Source of the DNA: Yoonia vestfoldensis SKA53
GTDB taxonomy: Bacteria > Pseudomonadota > Alphaproteobacteria > Rhodobacterales > Rhodobacteraceae
Reading direction: 5' to 3'
Assembly: GCF_000152785.1 (NCBI RefSeq)
Contig: NZ_CH672414.1
Span: 151,515-215,514, forward strand
DNA length: 64,000 nucleotides
Position 1 is the stretch's first letter. Each line of letters opens with the position of its first letter. Shown one piece after another: positions 51,363-60,153 of this stretch. A model generated the notes under the pieces. That model was not told where the DNA came from. It ran no database searches and was given only the letters and a program-made list of their open reading frames with translations. The position numbers and the translations under genes are program-made.

Positions 51363-51881
51363 CAATGTTCTGCGCGTCCTGCGCCTGCCTGCGCAAATCC
51401 ACCGCCGGGCGGGGCTGATCCTTGCGACGCTGTGGCACCGTGCGACGCTCGCGCAGGTGGGCGCAGGCAGCCGGTTCCAGCCCGGTGTGCGGTTTGATGA
51501 TCCGTCCTCGGTCATCATCGGGGCGGGCTGCTATTTCTGGCGCGGTGTTGCGGTTTCGGCCGAGATCGGGCGCGCCGGTCTGCGCATCGGGGATGGTGTA
51601 CAGATCAACCGCGGGGTGCATCTGGATACGACGGGCGGGCTGGTGATTGGGGATGACACGCTGATTTCCGAAGCGGCGGTGATCTATACCCATGATCACG
51701 GACTGCACCCTTGGGCGTCTGGATCGGCCTGCGTGCGGTGATCCTGCCGCAGTGCCGCCGGATCGGGGATCATGCGGTGATCGGGGCGGGGGCCGTGGTG
51801 ACGCGCGATGTGCCTGCAGGCGCTGTCGTCGCGGGCAATCCCGCGCGGATCATCGGTCAGCGCGCAAAGGTGGCAGCATGA
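51355..51881 (+). pseudogene. Frameshifted hexapeptide acyltransferase of the polysaccharide locus
   Basis: Left-handed beta-helix acetyltransferase split between two frames. From ATG 51355 the frame gives a normal first part ([38 protein letters not shown]) and stops at 51739-51741 after 128 aa. From about 51700 the next frame encodes the expected end ([44 protein letters not shown]) and stops at TGA 51879-51881, which still overlaps the next ATG as ATGA. About 15 residues between HDHG and GVWIG seem missing, so a small deletion plus frameshift is likely rather than a one-base sequencing error. Enzyme probably inactive. Confidence 0.75.
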
Positions 51882-53011
51882 AGGTTTTGCATGTGACCCC
51901 CAGCTTTTATCCCGCGACATTCTGGGGCGGGCCGATCTTTTCGACCAAGGCGATCTGCGACGGGATTGCGGCCGCGCCTGATTTTAGCCTGCGCGTGCTG
52001 ACCACCGATGCCGCGGGACCTGCGGTGCGCGACAGGTTGCGCCGCGTGCCGCTGCCTTACCGCGTTGATTACACCCGCCGGATCGCAGGACATAGCATCG
52101 CGCCGGGGCTGCTGGCGCGGTTGCCTGCGGCGATGCTTTGGGCCGATGTCGTGCATCTGACCGGCACCTATTCCTTTCCGACATTGCCGGTGCTGGGTCT
52201 GGCGCGGGCCTTGCGCAAGCCGGTGGTCTGGTCACCGCGCGGGGCGTTGCAGGCGACGCAAGACTGGCCCGCCGCGCCGCGCCTGCGCGCAAAGCAAGCG
52301 TTCGAACAGGCCGCCAACCTGCTCCGCCCGGCGCAGACCATCTTGCATGTCACCGCCCCGATCGAGGCGGCAGCAAGCCGCGCGCGCCTGCCGGATATTC
52401 AGGTGACGGTAATCCCCAATTGCGTGACGATCCCACCCGTGACCAAGCGACCCTACCGTCCGCAAGGCGCATTGCGGCTGATGTATCTGGGGCGGCTGCA
52501 TCCGAAAAAGGGCGTTGATCTGCTGATCGCGGCGATGGCGGCGCTGCCTGTGCATGTCACGCTGGATATCTATGGCACGGGCATTCCGGCGCATGAGGCG
52601 GGGCTGCGCGCGGCAGCGGCGGGCGATCCGCGCATAAGGTTTCACGGCGATGTGCAGGCCAGTGCAAAGGCCCGCGCCTTTGGGCGTGCCGATCTATGTG
52701 TGCTGCCCAGCCACAGCGAGAATTTCGGCATCACCGTGGCCGAGGCGCTGGCGCATCGCGTGCCGGTGCTGACGACGACCGACACACCCTGGCGCAGGCT
52801 GGCGATGATGGCGGCGGGGGCCTGCATCGACCCTGCATGCGATGATCTGGCCGAGGCGATCCTGCGGCTTGGGGCGGGTGATCTTGCCGCGATGGGCGCG
52901 CGCGGGCGCGACTGGATGATCCGCGATTTCGCCCCCGATGCGATGGTTGCGGGTTTCGCCAGCCTTTATCGCAGCCTTGCCACCGGCGAGCCGCAAATGG
53001 TGAACGCATGA
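51878..53011 (+). CDS. Glycosyltransferase family 4 (GT-B)
   Basis: 377-residue GT4 enzyme. N-terminal [17 protein letters not shown] (glycine-rich acceptor loop); C-terminal nucleotide-sugar domain with [25 protein letters not shown] and [16 protein letters not shown] (the E-x7-E motif). ATG 51878 overlaps the broken acyltransferase stop as ATGA; an upstream open frame belongs to that gene's other frame. Adds a sugar to the lipid-linked repeat unit in the cytoplasm; donor unknown. Ends as ATGA with the next gene. Confidence 0.88.
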   Translation: MKVLHVTPSFYPATFWGGPIFSTKAICDGIAAAPDFSLRVLTTDAAGPAVRDRLRRVPLPYRVDYTRRIAGHSIAPGLLARLPAAMLWADVVHLTGTYSFPTLPVLGLARALRKPVVWSPRGALQATQDWPAAPRLRAKQAFEQAANLLRPAQTILHVTAPIEAAASRARLPDIQVTVIPNCVTIPPVTKRPYRPQGALRLMYLGRLHPKKGVDLLIAAMAALPVHVTLDIYGTGIPAHEAGLRAAAAGDPRIRFHGDVQASAKARAFGRADLCVLPSHSENFGITVAEALAHRVPVLTTTDTPWRRLAMMAAGACIDPACDDLAEAILRLGAGDLAAMGARGRDWMIRDFAPDAMVAGFASLYRSLATGEPQMVNA

Positions 53012-53553
53012 CGATGCAGGTCAATATCACCGCCAACCGGCGCCGGCGCAATTGGTCGGGGCAGGCGCAGGCCGGGCGCGTTTTATGGGGGCTGTGCCAC
53101 CCCTTGTTCCGGTTCAGCCCGCGCCCGTTCTGGGCATGGCGGGTCTGGTTGCTGCGGCTGTTCGGCGCAAGGATCGGGCGCGAGGTGCATATCCATCCCA
53201 CCGTGCGCATCACTATCCCGTGGCATCTGCATATCGAGGATCAGGCCGCCGTAGGCGACAATGCGATCCTTTATGCGCTGGGGCCGATCCATATCGGGCC
53301 GCGTGCCACGGTCTCGCAGCATGCGCATCTATGTGCGGGCAGCCATGATTGGCGCGATCCGGCGCGCCCCTTGTTGCGGCCTGCCATCGTGATCGGGCCG
53401 GATGCCTGGGTCTGCACGGATGCTTTTGTGGGGCCGGGTGTGGTGATCCGGGCAGGGGCGATCCTTGGCGCGCGCGGCGTGGCGCTGCGTGATCTGCCCG
53501 CGCGCCATATCGGGCAGGGCAATCCGATGGTCACAAGGCCGATGGATGACTGA
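53008..53553 (+). CDS. Putative WcaF-type acetyltransferase
   Basis: 181-residue left-handed beta-helix acyltransferase. N-terminal RNWSGQAQAGRVLWGLCHPLFRF and then LFGARIGREVHIHPTV match the colanic-acid-type WcaF group; hexapeptide repeats AAVGDNAILYALGPIHIGP and CAGSHDWRDPA (with the catalytic His) follow. Keeps the full length that its neighbour at 51355 has lost. Coupled to the GT4 gene by ATGA and overlapping the next gene by 8 nt. Decorates the polysaccharide repeat. Confidence 0.86.
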   Translation: MTMQVNITANRRRRNWSGQAQAGRVLWGLCHPLFRFSPRPFWAWRVWLLRLFGARIGREVHIHPTVRITIPWHLHIEDQAAVGDNAILYALGPIHIGPRATVSQHAHLCAGSHDWRDPARPLLRPAIVIGPDAWVCTDAFVGPGVVIRAGAILGARGVALRDLPARHIGQGNPMVTRPMDD

Positions 53554-54448
53554 CTTGACCGTCATCATCCTGACCCGTGACGAGGCGCTGCATCTGCCCC
53601 GCGCGCTGGTGTCAGTGCAGGGCATCGCCACCCGCGTTGTCGTGGTGGATAGTGGATCGACCGACGCCACCGTCCAGATCGCGCGGGATGCGGGGGCCGA
53701 TGTCTGGCAGCACCCCTGGACCAATCATGCGCAACAATTCAACGGGGCACTGGACCGGCTCGAGACCGGCACCGGCTGGGTGCTGCGGCTGGATGCGGAC
53801 GAATATGTGACGCCGGACCTCGCTGCGCAGATCGCTGTGGGCCTGCCCGATGTGGCGGGTATCACGGTCGGGCGCAGCATGTGGTTCCAAGGCCAGCCGG
53901 TCCGCTATGGTGGCCTGTTCCCCGCCCGGATGCTGCGGCTGTTTCGCCACGGCCAAGGTCGGGTCGAGCCGCGCTGGATGGACGAACATATCGTCGTGAA
54001 CGGCCCTGTCGCGCATCTGTCTGGCGGGATCATCGACGACAACCGCAAACCGCTTGATTGGTGGATCGCCAAGCACAACGCCTATGCCAGCCGCGAGGTG
54101 GTGGATATCCTGAACCAGCGCCACGGGTTTTTGCCCGCAGATGTGGCGCCGTCAGGGGCGGCGGGGGTGAAACGCTGGATCAAGCAACATCTTTATGCGC
54201 GCCTGCCCGGCGGGCTGCGGGCGGGTGTGTATTTTCTGTATCGCTATATCCTGCGCGGCGGCTTTCGGGATGGCGCGCAGGCCCGCGCGTTCCATGTCCT
54301 GCAAGGGTTCTGGTACCGCTATCTGGTCGATGCCAAACTGGCCGAGGTGGAACGTTTCATGGCGCAAAATGATGCCGGTCCCGCCGCCGCGATCCATGCT
54401 GTGCTAGAGATCGACCTGTTTGCCCAAACCCGAAGCGAGGCCGCATGA
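53546..54448 (+). CDS. Glycosyltransferase family 2
   Basis: 300-residue GT-A enzyme: LTVIILTRDEALHLPRALVS at the N-terminus, VVVDSGSTDATVQIA (nucleotide binding), and the metal-binding DxD-type motif RLDADEYVT. The C-terminal YRYILRGGFRDG is usual for WaaE/KdtX-like GT2 proteins, which also have the MDEHIVVNG motif seen here. ATG 53546 lies 8 nt inside the previous gene. Donor and acceptor unknown. Confidence 0.88.
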   Translation: MTDLTVIILTRDEALHLPRALVSVQGIATRVVVVDSGSTDATVQIARDAGADVWQHPWTNHAQQFNGALDRLETGTGWVLRLDADEYVTPDLAAQIAVGLPDVAGITVGRSMWFQGQPVRYGGLFPARMLRLFRHGQGRVEPRWMDEHIVVNGPVAHLSGGIIDDNRKPLDWWIAKHNAYASREVVDILNQRHGFLPADVAPSGAAGVKRWIKQHLYARLPGGLRAGVYFLYRYILRGGFRDGAQARAFHVLQGFWYRYLVDAKLAEVERFMAQNDAGPAAAIHAVLEIDLFAQTRSEAA

Positions 54449-55194
54449 AAATATCCGTCGTCACCGCGGTGCGCAACGGGGCCGCAACCTTGCCACGGAT
54501 GCTCGATAGCCTGCGGGCGCAGACGCATGACGAACTGGAGCATGTCATTCAGGACGGCGGGTCAACCGATGGCACGCTGGATGTGCTGCGCGCGCAGGGG
54601 CTGGATGGCATGGCGCTGGTTTCGGCCCCTGACGGCGGGATCTATCAGGCGATCAACGCCGGCATCCGGCGCGCGACGGGCGATGTGATCGGGGTGTTGC
54701 ATGCCGATGATGTGCTGGCGGATGCATCCGTTCTGGCGCGTGTGGCGCAGGCGTTGGCGGACCCTGGCATCGATGGGGTTTACGGCGATCTGCATTATGT
54801 CGCGCGCGCCGATGCGTCCCGCGTGATCCGGCATTGGCAAGCGGGACCGTTCGACCCGCGTGCTCTTGCGCGTGGCTGGATGCCGCCGCATCCGACGCTT
54901 TACCTGCGGCGCGCTGTGTTTGATCGTGCGGGGCTTTACGATACCAGCTATCGCATTTCGGGCGATTACGACGCGATGCTGCGGTTTTTGACGACAGGAC
55001 AGGTGCGGCTGGCCTATATCGCGCATGTCATGGTGCGGATGCAGATGGGCGGGGCCAGCAACCGCGGTTTTGCCCAGATGATCCGCAAAAGCCGCGAGGA
55101 TTACCGCGCGATCAGAGCCCATAACGTGGGCGGGATCGGCACGCTGGTCGCCAAGAACCTGTCGAAACTGCCGCAATTCTGGGGGCAGTTCTAG
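54445..55194 (+). CDS. Glycosyltransferase family 2 (WcaA-like)
   Basis: 249-residue GT2 enzyme. ISVVTAVRNGAATLPRMLDSL, IQDGGSTDGTLDVL and the metal motif LHADDVLAD, then MPPHPTLYLRRAVF and YRISGDYDAMLRF, typical of colanic-acid-type GT2 proteins. Coupled to the previous gene by ATGA. Last gene of the plus-strand polysaccharide operon; 24 nt separate it from a convergent gene, with no obvious terminator. Confidence 0.88.
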   Translation: MKISVVTAVRNGAATLPRMLDSLRAQTHDELEHVIQDGGSTDGTLDVLRAQGLDGMALVSAPDGGIYQAINAGIRRATGDVIGVLHADDVLADASVLARVAQALADPGIDGVYGDLHYVARADASRVIRHWQAGPFDPRALARGWMPPHPTLYLRRAVFDRAGLYDTSYRISGDYDAMLRFLTTGQVRLAYIAHVMVRMQMGGASNRGFAQMIRKSREDYRAIRAHNVGGIGTLVAKNLSKLPQFWGQF

Positions 55195-55218
55195 GCAGGG
55201 CTGCGGGCGACACAACGC

Positions 55219-55746
55219 CTAGCGTCCGGTGATGCCTTCGCGCGGCGGCAAGGGCCGCGGGGTTGTCACATTCTGCGGGTTGCGGCGTTCGTAAAACGCA
55301 TTTCCCCCCGTCGTCAGGACATAATGGATATTGTTGAACGACGCCCGATAGCTCGCGGCATGAAAGAACATGGCCTGCGCAATGTCAGGGTGTCTTTCGC
55401 CTGCAAGAACCGCCTGTGCGGCCGCGCGTGCCATGGGCGCTGACCGGCTGTCCATCCGCTTGGACATCACGCCGGGGGCGAATTGATTTTTCTGGCGGAC
55501 CACGCCGCAGACCGTGTTGGGAAAAGCGTCGGCCTCGACCCTGTTCATCACCACGCTGCCCACCGCGATCATGCCGTCCCTGCTGGAGCGGATCGATTCA
55601 AAATACATCGCGCGCGCCATGCAGTCGATATCGGCAGAGGGCGCCCTCAACGACGACCCCGATGGCCCGCCGCAGGCCGCAAGCAGCGCAAGGCAGGCCA
55701 GCGCCAAACCGAACGGTCGGCGTGGCAAACAGCGTTGTACCATCAT
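55219..55746 (-). CDS. SleB-type cell wall hydrolase lipoprotein
   Basis: 175-residue exported protein. N-terminal lipobox LALLAAC-G (Cys near residue 25), then a hydrolase domain of the SleB/PF07486 type: ARAMYFESIRSSRDGMIAVGSVVMNRV with the catalytic Glu, CGVVRQKNQFA and FFHAASYR. Such proteins cut peptidoglycan at the cell wall. Its ATG overlaps the enolase-like gene's stop as ATGA, although function gives no link, so co-translation seems coincidental or unusual. Confidence 0.85.
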   Translation of the reverse strand: MMVQRCLPRRPFGLALACLALLAACGGPSGSSLRAPSADIDCMARAMYFESIRSSRDGMIAVGSVVMNRVEADAFPNTVCGVVRQKNQFAPGVMSKRMDSRSAPMARAAAQAVLAGERHPDIAQAMFFHAASYRASFNNIHYVLTTGGNAFYERRNPQNVTTPRPLPPREGITGR

Positions 55747-56972
55747 GCCTTCACCGGCGCACCGCCTTCAAAGCTGTTCACCCCGTGATAGCCGATGGCG
55801 TCTTGTTGCATCTGCAAATGCAGCCCGTCGCCGGTATAGGGATGGGCGCGGGCCAGATCCTCGTCGAAATCAATGCCCAGACCGGGGGCCGTGGGGACGG
55901 GGATATAGCCACCTTCGACGCTCAGGCTGCTCTTGATCAGCGCCATGTGGAACGGCGTTTCAATCGTTTCGGCCATCAGGATATTGGGGATCGATGCGGC
56001 CAGCTGGATATTGGCCGCCCATTCGACGGGGCCTGCGTAAAGATGCGGGGCCACCTGCGCGTTATAGACCTCGGCCATGGCGGCGATTTTCTTGGTCTCC
56101 CAGATGCCGCCCGACCGGCCAAGTGCCGGTTGCAGGATCGTCGCCGCCCCGCTGCGCAACACAGTGGCAAATTCGGCCTTGGTGGTCAGCCTTTCACCCG
56201 TGGCAATCGGGATCGGCACCGCCCCTGCGACCTTGGCCATTTCGGCCACGTTGTCGGGTGGAATGGGTTCTTCGTACCACAGCGGGCTATAGGGCGCGAT
56301 GGCCTGGCCCAGCCGGATCGCGCCGCCGGTGCTGAACTGGCCATGGGTGCCGAACAGCAGGTCGGCACGGTCGCCCACAGCCTCGCGGATTTGTTTGCAA
56401 AAGGCGACCGACAGCGACAGGTCATGCATCGACGGCATATGCCCGCCGCGGATCGTATAGGGGCCGGCGGGGTCGAATTTCACCGCCGTATAGCCTTGCT
56501 CTACCATATCGAGCGCCACTTCGGCCGCCATGTCGGGGTTGGACCAGAAGTCGGGCAACGGATGCGTGGGGCGCGGATAAAGATAGGTATAAGCGCGGAT
56601 CCGGTCATTCGTGCGCCCGCCGATCAGGGCATGCACGGGCCTGTCGCGGTCTTTGCCCAGAATGTCCCAACAGGCCATTTCAAGCCCGGACCACGCGCCG
56701 ATCACCGTCAGGTCAGGGCGCTGGGTAAAGCCGGACGAATAGACGCGGCGGAACATCAATTCGATATTTTCGGGGTTTTCGCCTGCCATGTGGCGCGCGA
56801 AAACATCGGTGATGACGGCCTTCATGGCCTCTGGCCCGACCGAGGAGGCATAGCATTCGCCGTAACCCACGACGCCGGTGTCGGTCGTGATCTTGGGGAT
56901 GATCCAGTACCGTCCGCCCCAGCCGGGGGCAGGGGGGGCGGTGATGATGATGTCGAGATCGGCAAGTTTCAT
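55743..56972 (-). CDS. Enolase-superfamily sugar-acid dehydratase/racemase-like enzyme
   Basis: 409 residues from ATG 56972. Mandelate racemase/muconate lactonising-type protein: N-terminal capping domain (ITTDTGVVGYGECYASS), then barrel motifs VKFDPAGPYTIRGGH (Lys), WYEEPIPPDN (Glu ligand), IATGERLTTK (Glu ligand) and APHLYAGPVEWA (general-base His). Where most members have Asp-x-Asn/His as the first metal ligand this protein reads LLFGTHGQFST, with Gly in the Asp place, so the metal site may differ. Probable substrate is an acid sugar; not resolved. Confidence 0.78.
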   Translation of the reverse strand: MKLADLDIIITAPPAPGWGGRYWIIPKITTDTGVVGYGECYASSVGPEAMKAVITDVFARHMAGENPENIELMFRRVYSSGFTQRPDLTVIGAWSGLEMACWDILGKDRDRPVHALIGGRTNDRIRAYTYLYPRPTHPLPDFWSNPDMAAEVALDMVEQGYTAVKFDPAGPYTIRGGHMPSMHDLSLSVAFCKQIREAVGDRADLLFGTHGQFSTGGAIRLGQAIAPYSPLWYEEPIPPDNVAEMAKVAGAVPIPIATGERLTTKAEFATVLRSGAATILQPALGRSGGIWETKKIAAMAEVYNAQVAPHLYAGPVEWAANIQLAASIPNILMAETIETPFHMALIKSSLSVEGGYIPVPTAPGLGIDFDEDLARAHPYTGDGLHLQMQQDAIGYHGVNSFEGGAPVKA

Positions 56973-56989
56973 GGTATGGCTTTCTGGTG

Positions 56990-57026
56990 GCGGGTAGGGT
57001 GGATCATGATCCACCTTACGTGATGC
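56990..57026. repeat. Palindromic spacer element between zinc alcohol dehydrogenase and enolase-like genes
   Basis: Perfect 18-bp palindrome GGTGGATCATGATCCACC flanked by GTA and TAC, spanning about 56996-57020 within a 62-bp spacer. It resembles the interspersed GGTGGGTC-type palindromes of proteobacteria. Could function as a bidirectional terminator or RNA hairpin. Confidence 0.55.
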
Positions 57027-57034
57027 AGCTTTGG

Positions 57035-58114
57035 TCAGTTGAAAACGATCACATTGCGTTTGGCGCTGCCGCTTTTGGTATCGGTGATGGCTTCGTTGAT
57101 CTGGTCAAGCCGCCAGCGCCCCGAGATCAGCTCGTCCAGTTTCAGCCGCCCCTGTTCATACAGATCGACCATCCAGGGAATGTCGCGCGCGATCACGACA
57201 TCACCCATCTTGGACCCGACCATGCCCTGGCCGGTGGCGGCCAGCATCACGGGCTCATAGGTGGACATGGCCCCCGAATGGGGCATGCCGACCATGATCA
57301 CCTTGCCGCCATTGGCCAGATAATGCGGTGCCTGATCATAGGCAGGGATCGCGCCCACGGTCACGAACACCGCATCGGCCCCGCGCCCCATCGCCTTTTT
57401 TGCGGCGCGCCAGGGTTTGTCGCTGGTCGCCAGCACCGTATCGGTCGCCCCGAATTCCTGCGCGATGACGAGCTTTTCCGGCGTCATATCCACCGCCACG
57501 ATCCGGCGTGCGCCCGCGATCCGCGCGCCTTGGATGGCATTCAGGCCAACACCGCCCGTCCCGATCACGACCACATCCTGCCCCGCGCGCAATTGCGCGG
57601 CATTCACCACCGCCCCGATGCCGGTGATGACCCCGCAGGCCAGCAGGGACGCCGCCTCCATCGCAATCGTATCCGATAATTTGACGACCTGGCTTTGGTT
57701 CACCACCACGCGTTCGGCAAAACCGCCGGTGTGCATCGCCTGATGCAACGGGCTACCGTCGGGCATAGTCAACGGCCCGCTGGCCATGTCGCTTTCGCAG
57801 GCGACGGGCCGACCGCTCGCACAAGAGGGACAGGTGCCGCAGGACCGGATCAGCGTCACGACCACCGGATCGCCCAAGGCAATCCCGCGCACGCCCGCAC
57901 CAAGGGCTGTGACATGGCCTGCCGCTTCGTGGCCGTAAACCGCAGGCAGGGTGCCACCCCAGCCGCCCTCCATATAGGTGACGTCGGAATGACAGATGGC
58001 GCAGGCTTTCAATGTGACTTCGACCTCGCCATGCTCGGGCGCGGCAAGGGTGACGGTTTCGATGGTCAGCGGTGCGCCGAAGGCATGGCAAACGGCGGCT
58101 TTGATCTGGGGCAT
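57035..58114 (-). CDS. Zinc-dependent alcohol dehydrogenase (MDR family)
   Basis: 359-residue medium-chain dehydrogenase. Catalytic zinc Cys in CAICHSDVTYMEGGW, GHEAAGHV (His-Glu), structural zinc Cys cluster CGTCPSCASGRPVAC, and the NAD motif GTGGVGLNAIQGA. ATG 58114 is used; an ATG at 58138 adds 8 residues with no ribosome-binding site. Pattern closest to class III/formaldehyde or S-nitrosothiol-type and generic long-chain alcohol dehydrogenases. Separate promoter likely: 72 nt after the MFS gene. Confidence 0.86.
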   Translation of the reverse strand: MPQIKAAVCHAFGAPLTIETVTLAAPEHGEVEVTLKACAICHSDVTYMEGGWGGTLPAVYGHEAAGHVTALGAGVRGIALGDPVVVTLIRSCGTCPSCASGRPVACESDMASGPLTMPDGSPLHQAMHTGGFAERVVVNQSQVVKLSDTIAMEAASLLACGVITGIGAVVNAAQLRAGQDVVVIGTGGVGLNAIQGARIAGARRIVAVDMTPEKLVIAQEFGATDTVLATSDKPWRAAKKAMGRGADAVFVTVGAIPAYDQAPHYLANGGKVIMVGMPHSGAMSTYEPVMLAATGQGMVGSKMGDVVIARDIPWMVDLYEQGRLKLDELISGRWRLDQINEAITDTKSGSAKRNVIVFN

Positions 58115-58186
58115 GTTGGGTCCTGTCAACGGGTTCATCCGTCAGCCTGAAGCGGCGCGCGCCTGACTGCAACCCCGAACCCGACC

Positions 58187-59446
58187 TTATGTGCCGCGGG
58201 CGCGCTTTGGCCTTGGTGTCTGCATGAAAACCGCGATGCAGCTGACGGTCAGCAGGGCTGAGAGCAAGAAAGGCGCACCGGGCAGATAGACCGGGGCGTC
58301 GGGCGCGGTGAAAAACCAAAACGTTTGCGTCACCAGCAAAGGGGCGATGATCGTTGCCACCGCGTTGATCGAGCTGATCGTGCCTTGCAATTCGCCTTGC
58401 TGGTTGTCGGCAGCCGTGCGCGACATGATCCCTTGCAAGGCCGGTCCGGCGATGGACCCCAAGGCCGTCAGCGGCGTCAGCGCCAGCGCGATCCAGCCAT
58501 TGCTCACAAACCCAAGTGCCACAAAGGCCGCCACATCAACCCCCAGCCCAAGGATCACCGCCCGCCTTTCGCCGATCCGCGCGATGATGGGCCGGATCAG
58601 CAGCCCCTGCACAACCGCGATGCCGACCCCGAACACCGCCAGCGACAGCCCGATCATCCCCGGCCCCCAGCCGAACCTTTCAGCCCCGAAATAGGCCCAG
58701 ACGCCCGGATAGACGAAAAACGCGATCGTATAGACAAAGCTGATCAGCAACAGCCGCTTCAGCCCTGGCAATGCGCCGATATTGCGCAACGCACCCAAAG
58801 GGTTCGCGCGGCGCCAGTCAAACGGGCGGCGGATCCGGTCGGTCACGGTTTCGGGCAGGACATAATAGCCAAAGACCGAATTCGCCGCCGCCAGCACCGC
58901 CGCCGCCCAGAACGGCGCGCGCGTGCCATATTCGGCCAGCACCCCGCCGATCAGCGGGCCAAAGATGAACCCCATCCCGAAGGCCGCCCCGATCAGCCCG
59001 AAATTGGCGGCCTTTTCTTCGGGGCGCGAGATATCGGCCATATAGGCCGCGGATGTCGCTTGCGTCGCCGCCGTGATCCCGCCGATGATCCGCCCGACCA
59101 GCAACAGCCAGATCATCTGCGCCAGCGCCATCAGCACATAGATCAACGCCATGATCACCAGCGAGATGATCAGCACCGGCCTGCGCCCGTAGCGGTCCGA
59201 CAAGCTGCCCAGCGTCGGGCCAAACAGGAATTGCATCGCGGCGAATATCGTGGCCAGCACCCCACCCCAGACGGCGGCTTGGCCCAGCCCTGTGCCTTCG
59301 ATCTCTTGGATCAGGGCGGGCATCACCGGCAGGATCAGCCCGATCCCCATCGCGTCCAGCATGACCGATATCAGAATAAAGGTGACGGGAAGGCGTTTGT
59401 CCATCCGCCCAGCGTTAGGCGGTTCGCTCGGCTTTGCAAGCGTCAT
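58187..59446 (-). CDS. MFS transporter, TetA/DHA-like
   Basis: 419-residue major facilitator with about 12 membrane segments. Motif A GSLSDRYGRRPVL between helices 2 and 3; GGITAATQATSAAYMADIS resembles tetracycline-type antiporters. Starts at ATG 59446 immediately after the esterase stop (TGAATG); an alternative ATG at 59404 gives MDKRLPVTF, the usual TetA-like start. Because it is coupled to catabolic hydrolases, export or import of the operon's substrate is more plausible than antibiotic resistance. Confidence 0.84.
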   Translation of the reverse strand: MTLAKPSEPPNAGRMDKRLPVTFILISVMLDAMGIGLILPVMPALIQEIEGTGLGQAAVWGGVLATIFAAMQFLFGPTLGSLSDRYGRRPVLIISLVIMALIYVLMALAQMIWLLLVGRIIGGITAATQATSAAYMADISRPEEKAANFGLIGAAFGMGFIFGPLIGGVLAEYGTRAPFWAAAVLAAANSVFGYYVLPETVTDRIRRPFDWRRANPLGALRNIGALPGLKRLLLISFVYTIAFFVYPGVWAYFGAERFGWGPGMIGLSLAVFGVGIAVVQGLLIRPIIARIGERRAVILGLGVDVAAFVALGFVSNGWIALALTPLTALGSIAGPALQGIMSRTAADNQQGELQGTISSINAVATIIAPLLVTQTFWFFTAPDAPVYLPGAPFLLSALLTVSCIAVFMQTPRPKRARGT

Positions 59447-60151
59447 TCAGAGCGCCCTTGCGATCCGGTCCAGATGCTGCGCCAAAAGCGCGGGATCGGA
59501 CAAGAAAGGCGAATGCGATGTGGGCAAATCGCTGACGGTGCCGGCGGGCCAGTCTGCGGTCATCGTCGACTGAAACGCCGGCGGGATCGTGCGGTCATCG
59601 GTGCAGCGCAGGTAATGGCGCGGCAGGGTGTGGCGTGGCTCCAGCGGCGTTTCCTGTGGCAGGATCGGCTGTGGGCCAAGTTGGCCAATCGCCCAAGCGG
59701 CACGAGCGGGCGGGACATCGTGATAGAATTTCTCGGCGGCCTTGGCCCGATCGACGCTGAAGGTCACGCGCGCATCATCCACGATGATCGCATCCAGCAA
59801 AGGCTGCGACGGCGCCATCCGGCGCATATCCGCAAGAGACTTGCCCGCCATCGGCACATAGGCGCAAAGATAGACTAGCGCGCTGATCCTATCGGGGGCC
59901 AGCCCTGCCGCGGCGGTGATTGGATAGCCCGCCATGGAATGGCCCACCAGAATGACCGGCGTGTCAATCGCGGCAACAATCGCGCTGGCGTAAAGGTCCA
60001 GCGTCACCTTGTGCGCAGCTGTGCTGTCCTGCCCATGCGACGGCAGGTCGATGGCGCGTGCCGTGTGGCCATGGGCGGTCAGATGCGGGATCAGATCATC
60101 CCAGCACCATGCCCCGTGGCAGGACCCGTGGATCAGCAGGAAATCAGACAT
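59447..60151 (-). CDS. Alpha/beta hydrolase of the methylesterase/hydroxynitrile lyase type
   Basis: 234-residue small alpha/beta hydrolase: HGSCHGAWCWDD near residue 8, nucleophile elbow VGHSMAGYP, and a C-terminal SHSPFLSDP region with the catalytic His. This outline is typical of MES/salicylate-esterase-like proteins. Two nt after the pcaD-like gene and directly coupled to the MFS gene. Substrate probably an ester or lactone. Confidence 0.82.
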   Translation of the reverse strand: MSDFLLIHGSCHGAWCWDDLIPHLTAHGHTARAIDLPSHGQDSTAAHKVTLDLYASAIVAAIDTPVILVGHSMAGYPITAAAGLAPDRISALVYLCAYVPMAGKSLADMRRMAPSQPLLDAIIVDDARVTFSVDRAKAAEKFYHDVPPARAAWAIGQLGPQPILPQETPLEPRHTLPRHYLRCTDDRTIPPAFQSTMTADWPAGTVSDLPTSHSPFLSDPALLAQHLDRIARAL

Positions 60152-60153
60152 GA

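Noticed and set aside
51692..51877. Longer N-terminus for the GT4 gene
   Set aside because: This piece is a third frame across the broken acyltransferase; GT4 begins at MKVLHVTP (51878).
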